Below, piece by piece: positions 1 through 10,900 of a stretch of 64,000 nt of DNA (positions are counted from its first letter, which is position 1; each line of letters begins with the position of its first letter). The translations under genes and the position numbers were made by a program. Location: assembly GCA_965153455.1 (NCBI GenBank), contig OZ234498.1:9238001-9302000 (forward strand), read 5' to 3'. Under the pieces are notes generated by a model. That model searched no databases. It saw only the letters and a program-made list of their open reading frames with translations, and was not told where the DNA came from. This DNA is from Sphagnum compactum. Lineage: Eukaryota; Bryophyta; Sphagnopsida; Sphagnales.

Positions 1-63
1 TGACCAAAAAAACAAAATTATTAAGCACCTTATTACTTAACAACCCAATATAATACCCTATAA

Positions 64-1927
64 AGGGTAAACATTAAATAGTATCTGTTTTTCAAATGTT
101 GCATTAGGCTTGACACAATTATAAAACAATATAATACAATGCCCAACATGAAAAAAGATTCAATTTTTTTTACAATATTTGCACAATGATTAATGGTTAA
201 AATAAAAAAATTCTTACATTATTTTCAAAGGAAAAAAAACTAATGCAATGGTTAGAATCCCCCTTATAGCCTAAAGGTCTTGGGTTTGAAACTTTCCCTT
301 AAATTTTTTCATCCATGAACAAAATGGATGAAAATAAATTCTTGAGATAAAAGGGGTTTAAGTTGCACCTCGAGAAATAATTATGTTCCTAAAGGAGCAA
401 GGCTTAAATTGCCCTAGAGAGCAACCATATTATCGAGGGAAAAATACCTCCTTCTTCTTAGGGACATGATTTTTCCTCGGGGAAAAGAAGTTTTAAACTG
501 TTCCCTGGGGCAACTTAAGCTCCTTTTCCTTGGGGACATGATTGATCCTTGGGGAAAAAATTCTTAAGTTGTTCCTCGAGGATACTTAAGCTCCTCCTTA
601 GGGACATGATTATTCCCTAGGAAAAAAAAGTTTAAGTTGTTCCTTGGGGCAACTTAAACTCCTCCTCAAGGACATGATTATTCCCCATGGAAAAAAAAGG
701 CTTAAGTTGTTTGTTGGGGAACAATGAACTTTCCCCAAAGAAAGGCCCAAGTTTTCTAAGAAAACATGTGTTCTAAATATTTTTGCAATCACAGTCATCT
801 CATATTTATTTTTATATAGGCTTACAACCTATCATTGGAAAGGTTTTGAGGAGAGTTACAAATTTGTAGTTGGAAGCACTTTAATCAGAATTCATATGCA
901 AAAGTTACAATCACACAAAGTTTCAAACACATTTGTTCCTTGGGGGAACATGGTTTAGGTTGTTCCTTAGGGGAATTGCTCCCTCAGGCACATGGTTGGC
1001 CCTTAGGGAAAAATAGGCCTAAATTTATTTGGGGAAATAACCATGTTCCCCCAAGGAGCAAATGTGTTTGAAATTTTATGTGATCATAATTTTTACATAT
1101 GACTTATGATTGAAGTGCTTCTAATTATCAATTTATAGCTTTCCTTGAAACCTTTTCCGACGATAGGTTGCAAGCCTATATTTAAAAAATGAGATGATTA
1201 TGATTACTAAAAATTCGGAACATATGTTTCCTCGAATAACAAATGTGTCCAAAATGTTGATAGATTGTAACTTTTGCATATGAATAATGATTGAAGTGTT
1301 TTAAACTACAAAGTTGTAGCTATTTTTGAGACATTTTCAATGATAGGTTGTAAGACCATAATATAAAAATATGAAATGATTATGATTGCAAAAAGATTTA
1401 AAACATATGTTTCCCCAACGAACTTAGGCCTTTTTTCGGGGAAAGTACATTGTTCCCTGGGGAAGGTGCTTTTCTCCTTGCGGAACTGGGCCATTCCCCA
1501 AGGAAAATTCATTACTTTTCGAAAAAGTTGTATCTTTTATTTGAATTTTTTTTTTTATTGCATGAGGAACTTGCTTGGGATTGACATTTAGTCTTCTTTT
1601 CCCCAAGAAGTTATTTCCTAAGGATAATTAACTTTAAATTTTAAAAAAAATGTTCTATAAATTTTTTCATCCATTTCGTTTATTGAAACAAACAATTGGA
1701 AAAGAAATTGAACCTTGAACCTTTGGATTAAAAGGAGGATTCTAACCACTCCATCACATGTTTTTTTTAAAAAAACTATTGTATAAAAAAGATACTTACA
1801 ACGTTAACCATTGTGTGAGTACAATAAAAAACAAAATCCAATTTTTTTTCCATGTTGGACATTGTACTACAAATGTTTCAAACCTAATGTCGCATTTAAT
1901 TTGTTGCTACGATTTAGTGTTTACCCT
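64..1927. repeat. Foldback/TIR element with about 280-bp inverted arms
   Basis: The left end (about 64-345) and the right end (about 1650-1927) are imperfect inverted copies: both begin AGGGTAAACA(T/C)TAAAT, then share a word like CCAACATG followed by an A-rich/T-rich run, then TGGTTAGAATCC, then ATGGATGAAAA. The interior (about 350-1620) is a patchwork of short repeats such as GGGGACATGATT and AACTTAAGCTCC. A 70-100 bp unit containing GATAGGTTG(C/T)AAG occurs at about 1161 and 1340, and inverted at about 742-850. There is no transposase-like reading frame, so this looks like a non-autonomous foldback or Mutator-like element. No clear target duplication was found, and the class is uncertain. 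Confidence 0.7.
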
Positions 1928-2606
1928 ATTGTGATCACCTTTTGTACTTTTCACCTTGTACAGAATCAACCCAAATCATACGGTTGATTTGTTACTTGTT
2001 GTTGGTAGTTGAATTAGCATCCAGGTAGGTATCTACATGCTACATGTAGATGGGTAGTACATAGCAACATATGTTATATCGTGGATACCCCAGATCCACC
2101 ATTGTATTATCATATCTACAACTCATGTTGGACAAATCTTGCTGAAACACCCCTTTTTTTTTGGTGAAAAAAGGGTTCTGATAGCCCCAATCTGAATATT
2201 TCAAATTTTCAACAATAGTCTCTAAGAGCATCTCCAGCGGTGCTCCGTACCTGATCGTGCACAGTAAAATTGGATGAAGAAAAGTCAAAATATGCTGGTT
2301 TGGATCAGCAGAATTGCAAAGTTTGCGGTGGCTGGCTGGTAAAGGACGTCTGATCTGACTGCTGCTAAGTGTTTCTGGGCCGTCCAGGTGGTTTGCTATT
2401 ACTAGTCCCTCACCTATTTGCTGTCCCAGATTCAGTTTTATGGGTGGGGTTGCAAAAAACTAAATAACTAAACTTGTCGTGAAAGATATTTTTGTGAAGA
2501 GCAATCCTGGGGATGCTCTAAGTATGCTACGTCCAACAATAAGTTTCGAAGTTATATTGTGTTTTGAAATGGGTTCGATTCTCTAGAATTTTCGCAAATA
2601 ACTCTT

Positions 2607-2637
<31 letters not shown>

Positions 2638-3781
2638 CTTCAGCTGGGCCTCTTAGGAATTAATTAGTGCGAAACATGAGTCATATGTATGGATATTATA
2701 ATGTGGGGGCTCATGTAGCTAGCTACCCACTGCACTTTCAAAGGAAGACAAAATCTACGGTTTGTAGCTTATAAGTTAGGCTCTGCTTGAAAGGAAGAGA
2801 CTACAACAAAAGGATGCAATTTTCATTTGGTCTCACATTTTGAGGAATGCTGTGTTATTGAAACTGTGAGTCCATTTTTTAAGGAACTTCATGGAACAAA
2901 TTTCCTATTCAAACTGTTGGTGTACTTCTCATTTGGTCTCGCATTTTGAGGAATGTTCAGTAAGTGGTTGCTGTGAAGAAAGTGTGATTTCATGTTCTTG
3001 AAACTCCAGGGAAGTACATTTCCTATTCTCATTGTTGCTGGGTCTTATGGCAAGAGTCATTACACCACTGCATCTGGGTGGGTTTCATGTCAGATTGTTG
3101 AGCTCTTCAAAGCCGGTAAGTAGGCATTGCAAAATGAGCTTGCTGTCCCCATGACACCCACAGCCCAACCTTGTATGCATATATACTAAGTCAGCTAATT
3201 CATGCTTTATCCCCAAAAAATGCCGCTGGAGAGCAAAGGTTGAAGAGGCAATTGGTATGCATTTGGGACAGATCCCTCAAAGGGGAGAGTGGAAATTAAA
3301 CAATGGAACTCGTTGCAGTGCAACATCAAAGCACATCCATATCAACTCCGGCATTTGTTCTTGATTGCATCATCTTTGACACCTCTTTCCATCACCTTCA
3401 TCTGACCCTGCCCATCCTTCTTCCCTTTTCAGGCATGTTTACTTCCCACTGGGAAGCTACAAGAACCCTGGTCCGGACCGGCAGTCCAACTGATGCATCT
3501 CATCTTTGAGCTGCTCTTCAGAATCCACACACCTTGAAAACCTAGCTGGGTTCTTGATTGAAAGGATAGGCACCTGTTCCTGGGAATGCGGAGAAAAAAA
3601 GCCATCATTGCTGCACTTGCATGAGGAGCTGAATGGCATGGGTCCAGATACAGATTGATATGTTTGTTTTGTTGGCAATTCAAAGAAGTTATTTTTTCAT
3701 CATATGAACCTGGTTATGCCATGATGAAGGGGACTATATTCTCAGCCATTCCAGGGTGTTCTGAAGGCCAGGTCAGGAGGG
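1928..3781. other. Intergenic stretch with simple and direct repeats
   Basis: No convincing gene. It holds a T-run at about 2609-2637. An imperfect direct repeat of roughly 110-120 bp lies at about 2815-2925 and 2926-3045; both copies contain CATTTGGTCTC and CATTTTGAGGAATG. The composition becomes less AT-rich after about 3050, toward the degraded genes that follow. Confidence 0.6.
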
Positions 3782-4072
3782 ATTCTAGAGAAAGTTTGGT
3801 GGGAGTTCTTTCCAGATCCTTTGCTGTGGGATCACAGGTCAGAAAAGGTGAATGAATAAGCTTTGCTATCACAACTCTCATGTGGATGATGAAGTACAGT
3901 CACCATTGTTATGCCTGATGTGCACAGCTAGACTGAACAATGCACAGCTGATGTCATAGGTAAATGCCAGGTATCCAGATTTCAAGCATAAGAAGACAGG
4001 AGGGGAAGCACTCTGGCATGATGAGAGGAATCCCACATGGGTGAAGGCAGAGGTGGCTCCTATGGCACCAGG
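3782..4072 (+). pseudogene. Fragment of an organellar ssDNA-binding protein (OSB) PDF motif
   Basis: Two in-frame pieces are joined by an apparent intron (donor after 3847, GTGAAT; acceptor before 3960, CATAG). The first reads WWEFFPDPLLWDHRSEK and the second NARYPDFKHKKTG followed by GEALWHDERNPTWVKAEV. This is the pattern of the plant-specific PDF motif at the C-terminus of OSB proteins, which bind single-stranded organellar DNA and control mitochondrial recombination: a W-rich start, then PDFKHK, then G-ALW and a final P-WV. I see no OB-fold (SSB) domain upstream and no initiator region. The second exon runs straight into PPR sequence. It is most likely a truncated duplicate. The family call is from recognition of the motif only. 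Confidence 0.62.
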
Positions 4073-4092
4073 GACTGTACAATTGCACATTT

Positions 4093-5100
4093 TCTCATGG
4101 AATACAAAGCTTGCCAGATACTTCAAGATGGGTCAATATGATGGGAAGTCAATTGAGCTTTTCCAACAAATGCAACAAGAAGGGCTCATGATACCTGATA
4201 CACTCAATTTTATTTGGGTGCTCAATGCCTTGGCTAGTTTATGAGCACTTGAAGAGGGCAGACATGTTCATATGCAGATCCTGCAATCTGGCTGTCAATT
4301 AGATGCTTATGTGGGTAGTAGCCTCACAGAATTTGTAGCTACTTTTGTGTCTCTTCTGTCAGCTTGCAGTCAGTCATGCAGGCCTTCTGGATGAAGGACT
4401 GGTCTACTTTGATTCCATGTGTTCAGTTTATGGTATTTCTGCAACAGTGAAGCACTATATGCCTATATGGTTGATTTCTTGGCTGGGCTGGCCATCTGCA
4501 GGAGGCAGAGGGTTGGATCAATATGATGTGCTGTGAGTACACCAATGTTGCAGTGTGGACGGCTTTGCTTGAGCAGTGCTTGCAGAGTTTGTGATAATAT
4601 GGAGATGGGAGAATGTGTTGCAAAAAGGGGTCCTGGAATTGGAACCTGGACACCCGACGGCCAATCTGCTGCTACTGAACATCTATGCTGCTGCTGGCAA
4701 GTGGTGGGATCTCACTGCAAATGTTGATGAAAATAGAGAAAGGAAAGAGATGTGAAGACACAGCCAGATTGTACCTGGATTGAAGAGAATGACAAGGGAC
4801 ACACATTTGTTCATTGACAATTGAGACCATTATCCTCCTCTAACGAGTGACATCCATGGGTACAAAGGAGATTGTGCACACAGATGAATGACAACAGGTG
4901 TGCATGGCCAGATACAAAATTCACAACAACTGCATGATGCTGAGGGAAAAGGTAACCTCATTTATGTCACCACCAGCAAGACATTTTTGCCATCATATTA
5001 GGCTCATCAGAACACCTCATGACATACTCCAATCCGCATTTTCAAAAACCCTTGTGTCTGCAATTACTGCCACAATTCCACCAATGACAGAGGGATGACA
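4093..5100 (+). pseudogene. DYW-class pentatricopeptide repeat (PPR) pseudogene
   Basis: Translation in shifting frames gives a decayed PPR protein. Around 4095-4340 it reads FSWNTKLARYFKMGQY, then SIELFQQMQQEG, a stop at about 4242-4244, then LEEGRHVHMQILQSG and DAYVGSSL. Around 4345-4520 it reads HAGLLDEGLVYFDSM and YGISATVKHY. Around 4540-4800 it reads VAVWTALLEQCL and CTWIEENDKGHTFVH, the E-domain end. Around 5028-5095 it reads TPIRIFKNPCVCNYCHNST, matching the DYW-domain segment that holds the paired cysteines and histidine of the deaminase-like zinc site. Repeats between the LEEGRHVH block and the next are missing, and several stops and frameshifts are present. DYW-PPR proteins act in C-to-U RNA editing in organelles; this copy cannot encode one. 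Confidence 0.85.
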
Positions 5101-5144
5101 GACAGAGCATTGCGTTCCTTGACTGCACTCTATTTTGTTGTCAT

Positions 5145-5492
5145 GTTTGTCTCTCTTGAGTGGTAGCCAAGATCACAAGTGACTCTCCCCATCAATTAAG
5201 AAGAAAAGAAACTCAAGACATCAGAGATTTAATTTGCATAATAGTTTGCCCAATTTTTAGGCAGGTTGTTCAGCACTTATCTACACGCACCCACCCACAC
5301 ACCTTCTTGGTAGCTGATGAAGTGAGTGGGTAGTAGTCATGGTGGCTTTATCACTGCTATTCATGATGAAGGTGATGATGGTCTGAGACACATTGTGACC
5401 AGCTCAAGAGTCCCATTAAGGTTAAAAGACTGCACTAGTTGTGGTGTTACCTTGGAATGGTTGTGGTGGAGATTTCTTTGCAATTTCATAGA
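5145..5492 (+). repeat. Dispersed repeat family, copy 1
   Basis: Resembles 55336-55650 closely in order and wording: CTCTTGAGTG-TAGCCAA, TTTGCCCAA, CTTATCTACAC, AGCTGATGAA-T-AGTGGGTAGT, TTCATGATGAAGGTGATG, and TGGTGGAGATTTCT. Related words occur in the U2 arms, in the carrier-gene intron at 37.7 kb and in the TFIIIC intron at 53.8 kb. The coding frames in it are short and unlike any family I know. It may be an untranslated part of a retroelement or SINE/LINE. Confidence 0.6.
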
Positions 5493-6218
5493 CATACCTG
5501 TTGTAAACTTTTCCTCTGCAATCTCACAGATAAAATTGTATCAAAAAACACCGTAACAACTTCTGAAGAAGAAGAAGTTCATCCTTTTCATGTTAGTTTT
5601 TGGTTTTCCTGGTATTTGAGAGTTTTCCACTTTTGATCTCATAAAGATGTATAAACAAGTGGCTCACTCGTCACATACTGGTTCTCGGATAATATTCAGC
5701 ATGCTGAATGCTGAATTGGAAACACATGATGGATTGCATAATAGAATGGTGAAAGCTCGAGTGGATCCTTGAGTTGATATGCCAGAGATGTTTCTGTAGT
5801 GGATGATTTCACATGACCGTAGAATGTAGGGATACCAAACTTTGGCCATTTTTTTTCTGAGTGCATCACAATGTCTCTACTCTGAAGGGCAGAGCCACAA
5901 ACCACTGCAACGTCTGAAGAAAAGTGCCAAAGAGATTTGAATGTGCCAAAATGCAATGACAGTGATGATGAGAAAATCACAAACTCTCCCTCTCTATATG
6001 TTAAGTACTGTAGGTATACTGTATTTATACCTACAGTATATTTGTTGCGTACTTTTGTGTGTTAATTGCCTTATACGTAGTTCCACCCAAAACGAAAAGA
6101 AAAACGGTCAGATTGGACAAAAAAAAGGGAGAAAAAAAAAAGTGGGAAAAATTAGATTAACTATGAGTTTTCACACGGTGCAATGTTGCTGTCGCCGCGT
6201 AACACATGGCCTGTCGCT

Positions 6219-6332
6219 CCACCAATCAAGGAGAGCCACTCTAGCCACGTGGATTCGTCACGTGGCTTTTGTCCTCAAGCGCCCTGTGATGACCGTCCTG
6301 GAATCCTGAACCCAATCGAGACGATCCACGTG
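6219..6332 (+). promoter_or_regulatory. CCAAT box and three G-boxes upstream of the NodGS gene
   Basis: A CCAAT word lies at 6222-6226. CACGTG palindromes lie at 6246-6251, 6259-6264 and 6327-6332, the first two only 13 bp apart. G-boxes bind plant bZIP and bHLH factors and are typical of light- or ABA-responsive promoters. They sit about 1.6-1.7 kb before the chosen ATG and a few hundred bases before the likely transcribed leader. The motifs are seen directly; the regulation is inferred. Confidence 0.5.
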
Positions 6333-6699
6333 TCAAGGCTGCCGTCACAACTCCCCTCCACTTGCGCCCAAAAGCTCGTCATCCTATCTTGATTGGATCC
6401 GACGGTCAGAAGCGGGAGCACAAATCCAACGGTCGAAACGAAACGTGGAGGGGTTGGGAAGTGGGTGGGTGGGGCGGGGGGGGCGCGGTAAAAAGTAAAA
6501 AGGTAATAATGAAAGGGGGGAGGAGGGAGAGATAAAAAGCTCAAAAAAAACCAAAACTTGTCAAAAACTCCTTTTATAGAAAAAAAAGAAAGAAACTTAC
6601 TATTTACTTACTTTAGAAAGTACGTAACTTTTCGTACTTTTTACTTTTCACCCCGGCGAGCTTGGGGTTATTAGCCTAGTGGGAAAAGGGCAAACCAAA

Positions 6700-7943
6700 A
6701 AACGAAGAGGCAGCCCGACAGACCGACCGACGGACAGAGACGGACAGACCTTGGTACTACTGTTGTAACGACGACGTTCATCCAGGTGAGTCTCTGCTTG
6801 AGACAGTAATCAATGCCAAGTAGGAGGAGACAGAGTCGTCCTTTGTGCTACGAGCGAGCGAGCGAGCGAGCGAGCCAGCATTGGATTCAAGATTCCTCGA
6901 CCCTTGTGTACGATATTTTCCTCTTGTGCATCAAGGAGAAAACAGCACCAAAGATTTCTTGATCTTTGTGAGTGGATGATGCCATTTTGATGGTGGTCTA
7001 AAGAGAAGTAGAAGTAGTACTAGTATAGGCTTGTTATCTTGTTATCTTCTCACCCCAATTTCTCTCTCTCTCTCTTTCTCTCTTTCTTTCTTTTTCTTTT
7101 TCTTTTTTTAGTGGCAAAAGAACCCTTCTTCTTCCTCTTCATCATCCTTCTTCTTTGCTGTGCTTTGCTTTTTGGGTGCTTCAACAGCAAAAGCACCATG
7201 CGAGCTTCTTGTTGTTGTTAGAGGTGAAATTCTCTTCTTCTTCTTTATTGTTAAGTTTCAAAGGACTTTTTCTTTGGTGGGGTGGGTTGGGTTGGGTTGG
7301 GTTGGGTTGGGGGTTTTGGGGGATCCGGAACATGGGTGATTAGTGATTACCAACAGTTTTTTGCAGTTTTGTTTTCCTTATTATGGTGGGATTTGGGTTG
7401 TCTTAGTTTTGATTAAGTAGGAGGGGCAGAGCTACACACGTACTCACGCACGCACAGAGATATTGGTTTGTTTTGTGGTTCATTTTTGTAGGTGCCCATT
7501 AGATCAGAGTGTTGCGGGATTATTTTTTTAAAATAATTTTTTTCTTTTGCTTTTGTTGTTGTGCAAGGTGGGTTTTGTTTTGTGTTTTGGATTTTTTAGT
7601 TTTAATTTTTTTAAACATTCCTCCTGTTGTGCAGCTTTCTTGTCGTGTTGGAAATTTGCTTGTTATGAAAGCAGGGTTGTTGCGTGTTGGCAAAAACTGA
7701 GGTTCATCAGGGCTGCTGCTGCTGCTGAGAGAGAGAGAAGCAGAGGTTGGTGTGTTGTTTTCAGGGGGGGAGGACCGGGAGCATTTGGGGCATGTGCCAA
7801 TTTGCTGGCTCTCCACCTCTCAAGCTCTGAAGTTGAGGAATTTGCAAGCTGAAGGGGAGGGGCGTTGGTGGTTTGCTTCTGTGGTTGGAATTTGGCTTAA
7901 AAGCTGGGAGTTTTTTCTGGGGGGGGTTGACTGGGTGGAGGAG
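6700..7943 (+). other. Probable 5' leader and leader intron of the NodGS gene
   Basis: A consensus donor CCAG/GTGAGT at 6785/6786 follows a GACGGACAGAC-rich segment and could end a non-coding first exon. Possible acceptors before the ATG at 7944 include the AG ending at about 7634. The stretch contains CGAG tetranucleotide repeats (about 6851-6875), a CT-rich tract (about 7062-7110) and a GGGTT tandem run (about 7277-7320). No transcription start can be fixed from sequence alone. Confidence 0.4.
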
Positions 7944-10900
7944 ATGGAGGAGAGCATAAGGGAGCAAGACCGAGAAAGTATCAGAGCAGCATGTGCACAA
8001 GTGCCACTAATAGATGCACATGCACACAATGTGGTGACTCTGGATTCCAATCTCCCCTTTCTCCATTGCTTCTCTGAAGCACGAGGGCATGAAGCGCTCT
8101 CCTTTGTGCCTCACAGTCTTTCTTTTCAGGTGAGTTTTTTTCATGTTCCAAAAAAATAAATTCTGATCCTCCTTGTGTGTGTCACCTGTTTGTACTCATA
8201 CCCCAAGAAGAAGAAGCAATAAAATATTTATGGGGGCTCCTGGTGGTGGTGGTGTTTTTTTTTGCAGAGGAGTGTGCAAGACCTTGCAGGTCTGTATGGC
8301 TGTGAGCCAACTTTGGCTGCCATAGAACAGTACAGACAAAGTGCAGGCCTTGCAACCATTAGTGAAAAATGCTTTGATGCTGCAAACATAGAGTTTGTTC
8401 TTCTGGATGATGGCCTGACCATGGATAAGATGGTGAGCATGGGATGGCACCGCAAGTACATCCCTGGCGTCCATCGAGTGCTACGAATTGAGACAGTAGC
8501 AGAGGCAATTCTCAATCAGGTACAGGGATGGCTAGGAATTGCTTCAGAATCCCCCTGCTGAATTTTGTGCAGAAGTGGGTATCGATCACCCTCATCTGGA
8601 TCTGGTACTTCAATGTTCAACTGAGCAGAGCTAAATCCTGGGGGTGGTTGGCAAACACAGGGGATACAGGTGAACATGGGATGGACACTGGAGAGTTTTG
8701 ACCGCAGATTTGTTGCAACTTTGGAATCATATCCTTGTGCAGAAATTCATAATAGAAAGAAAGAAAGTCATCTTCTTGCCACAAGCATTAAACAACCCAC
8801 CATCGTCAAATTTTGTAAGCTCAAACCTGTAATAATTCCTCATCATGTAGAAAAAATGCCCTTTCTCCAATACCAAATTCCAGTTCACCCACTATCACCT
8901 TCCCATTTGGAATCACTGGCTTATCCTCTTCCCAGTTGAAAGAAGCCCCACTCAATCAATGGCCATGAATTTGCAGCAACACAGACAAGCAAAATTCTGT
9001 TGTGTTCACAGATGGGTGCTGCTGACAGAAGACGAAGAAAGCATGCAAAAACACTTGGTTGAACAGTTGATCAAATTGGTTAGTAGAGAAGAATATGAAC
9101 CAAACTTGAATAGAAGATATAACTTCAACCCCAAGTTATGGTTTTGCTGAATGTTCTGGAAATTGGTGCTTGGAATGCTCTCCCTTTGTGATCTTAACTC
9201 AAGAGCTGTTCTCACACTCTCTCAGAAAGTCGTTGCATTTAAGAGCATTGCAGCCTATCGCAGTGGACTGCGCATTGACCCAATGGTTTCAGCTCAAGAA
9301 GCTGAGAATGCTCTTCAAGAAAATTTGCGTAAGTCTATGTTATGTCACATGATCGAACAATAATTACTTTTATATACATAATGTCAAGATGCAGCAGTGT
9401 TCATATGTGTTTTTGGGTGCTTTTTACAACATGCATATGATGTGCATAAACTTATGTGATTACTGCTGCTTTACTTCAAAATTAGGTACACATGATACTT
9501 TGTAGCTCAGTCTGTGGGGTGTCTGTCTGCTGTTGCAGGGATGGGCAGCCCAGTGAGAGTGTCGAGCAAGCCCCTCATAGACTTCATCTTTATCCGTGCA
9601 CTTGAGGTTGCCACACAGCGGGATGTACCTCTACAGATCCACACAGGGTATGTGCCAGATTTATTTTATATCAGAAGAGGTAACACTTTTTAAGATTCTC
9701 TGTCTTCAAGACTTCCAAACTCATAGAGAGAAGAAAGAGAGAAAAAAAATTTGATCCACTTCTTATGGACAGCTTAGAATGCCAGCAAGAGAAAGGAATG
9801 TACACAAAGAGAAGTAATTCATGAAAATCCTTGAAAGGTCATGTGACCAAACTTGTCATGTTGACTGGGGAGTGTATATTCCTGGGCCAGGTTTGGTGAC
9901 AAGGATTTGCAGTTGGAGCTTGCCAATCCCCTTCATTTACGAGCTGTGCTTGAAACACCAACATTTGCTCGCTGCCGTGTAGTGCTACTGCATGGCTCTT
10001 ACCCTTTCATGCGCGAAGCATCCTACCTTGCTAGTGTCTATCCACAGGTATGGGGGGAAGCATGCTTCCTTGCTTGTTGTGGGTGTATGATTTTAAGGGT
10101 GAAACAAAGCACGAATTTTGACTTGAGCACAATAACACCAATTGTTCTTTCTGAACATGTCCTAGATCACAGCAATCTCAAACTTGGCTTTCAGACAGCA
10201 GGTGAGACTGCCAGGATTGGGTGATAAATGTAGTTTTGACCATCATACATTATATAGGATATTTGGAATATGTTTTCAGCAACATGGGAGTATGATGTTG
10301 AAGATACCTGAACTTGCTGGGTTGGCAGGTTCATCTGGACTTTGGGCTTGTGATTCCCAAGCTCAGTGTACGGGGAATGCGATGTGCAGTTAGTGACCTT
10401 CTTGACCTGGCACCCATTAACAAGGTAAAGCCTTTAGGGTTGAAGTGATCTTATAAATACTCCAGATAATCAACTTGTTATGTTCCTGTGAATGGGTTTA
10501 GCAAATCCTATTTGTTACACTCCTGAATACCCTTCTGTCAGTTCTGAAGTCTTTCATGCTCAACCTCGACCATAAACTCAGAATCATTTTTGACATATAT
10601 GATCGGGCCTGTTTTTACCTGCTGCAGATCATGTTCAGTACAGATGGCTATGCTTTTCCAGAGACATTCTTTCTTGGTGAGTGAAGTGTGGGCTTTTCAT
10701 CCTTGTTCACGGTTGCCACAAAGCGTCTTGTGATGAATCATACTGCGAGTGAAGCTAGCTAGCTAGCATGATTAGTTGGTCTATACTTGATGTTTTAGTG
10801 TACTGAAGATGTGTGATGGGAGATGAATATCACAGGTGCAAAATGGTCCCGGGAAATACTCAGCCGTGTTTTAATCGAGGCGTATGATAATGGAGACCTG

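Noticed and set aside
241-300. A functional tRNA gene
   Set aside because: The acceptor stem and proper D and T arms cannot be folded. Only loop-like words are present.
7752-7943. Upstream extension of the NodGS protein
   Set aside because: The frame is open but begins without ATG. The extra residues do not resemble the family, while MEESIREQD leads directly into conserved sequence.
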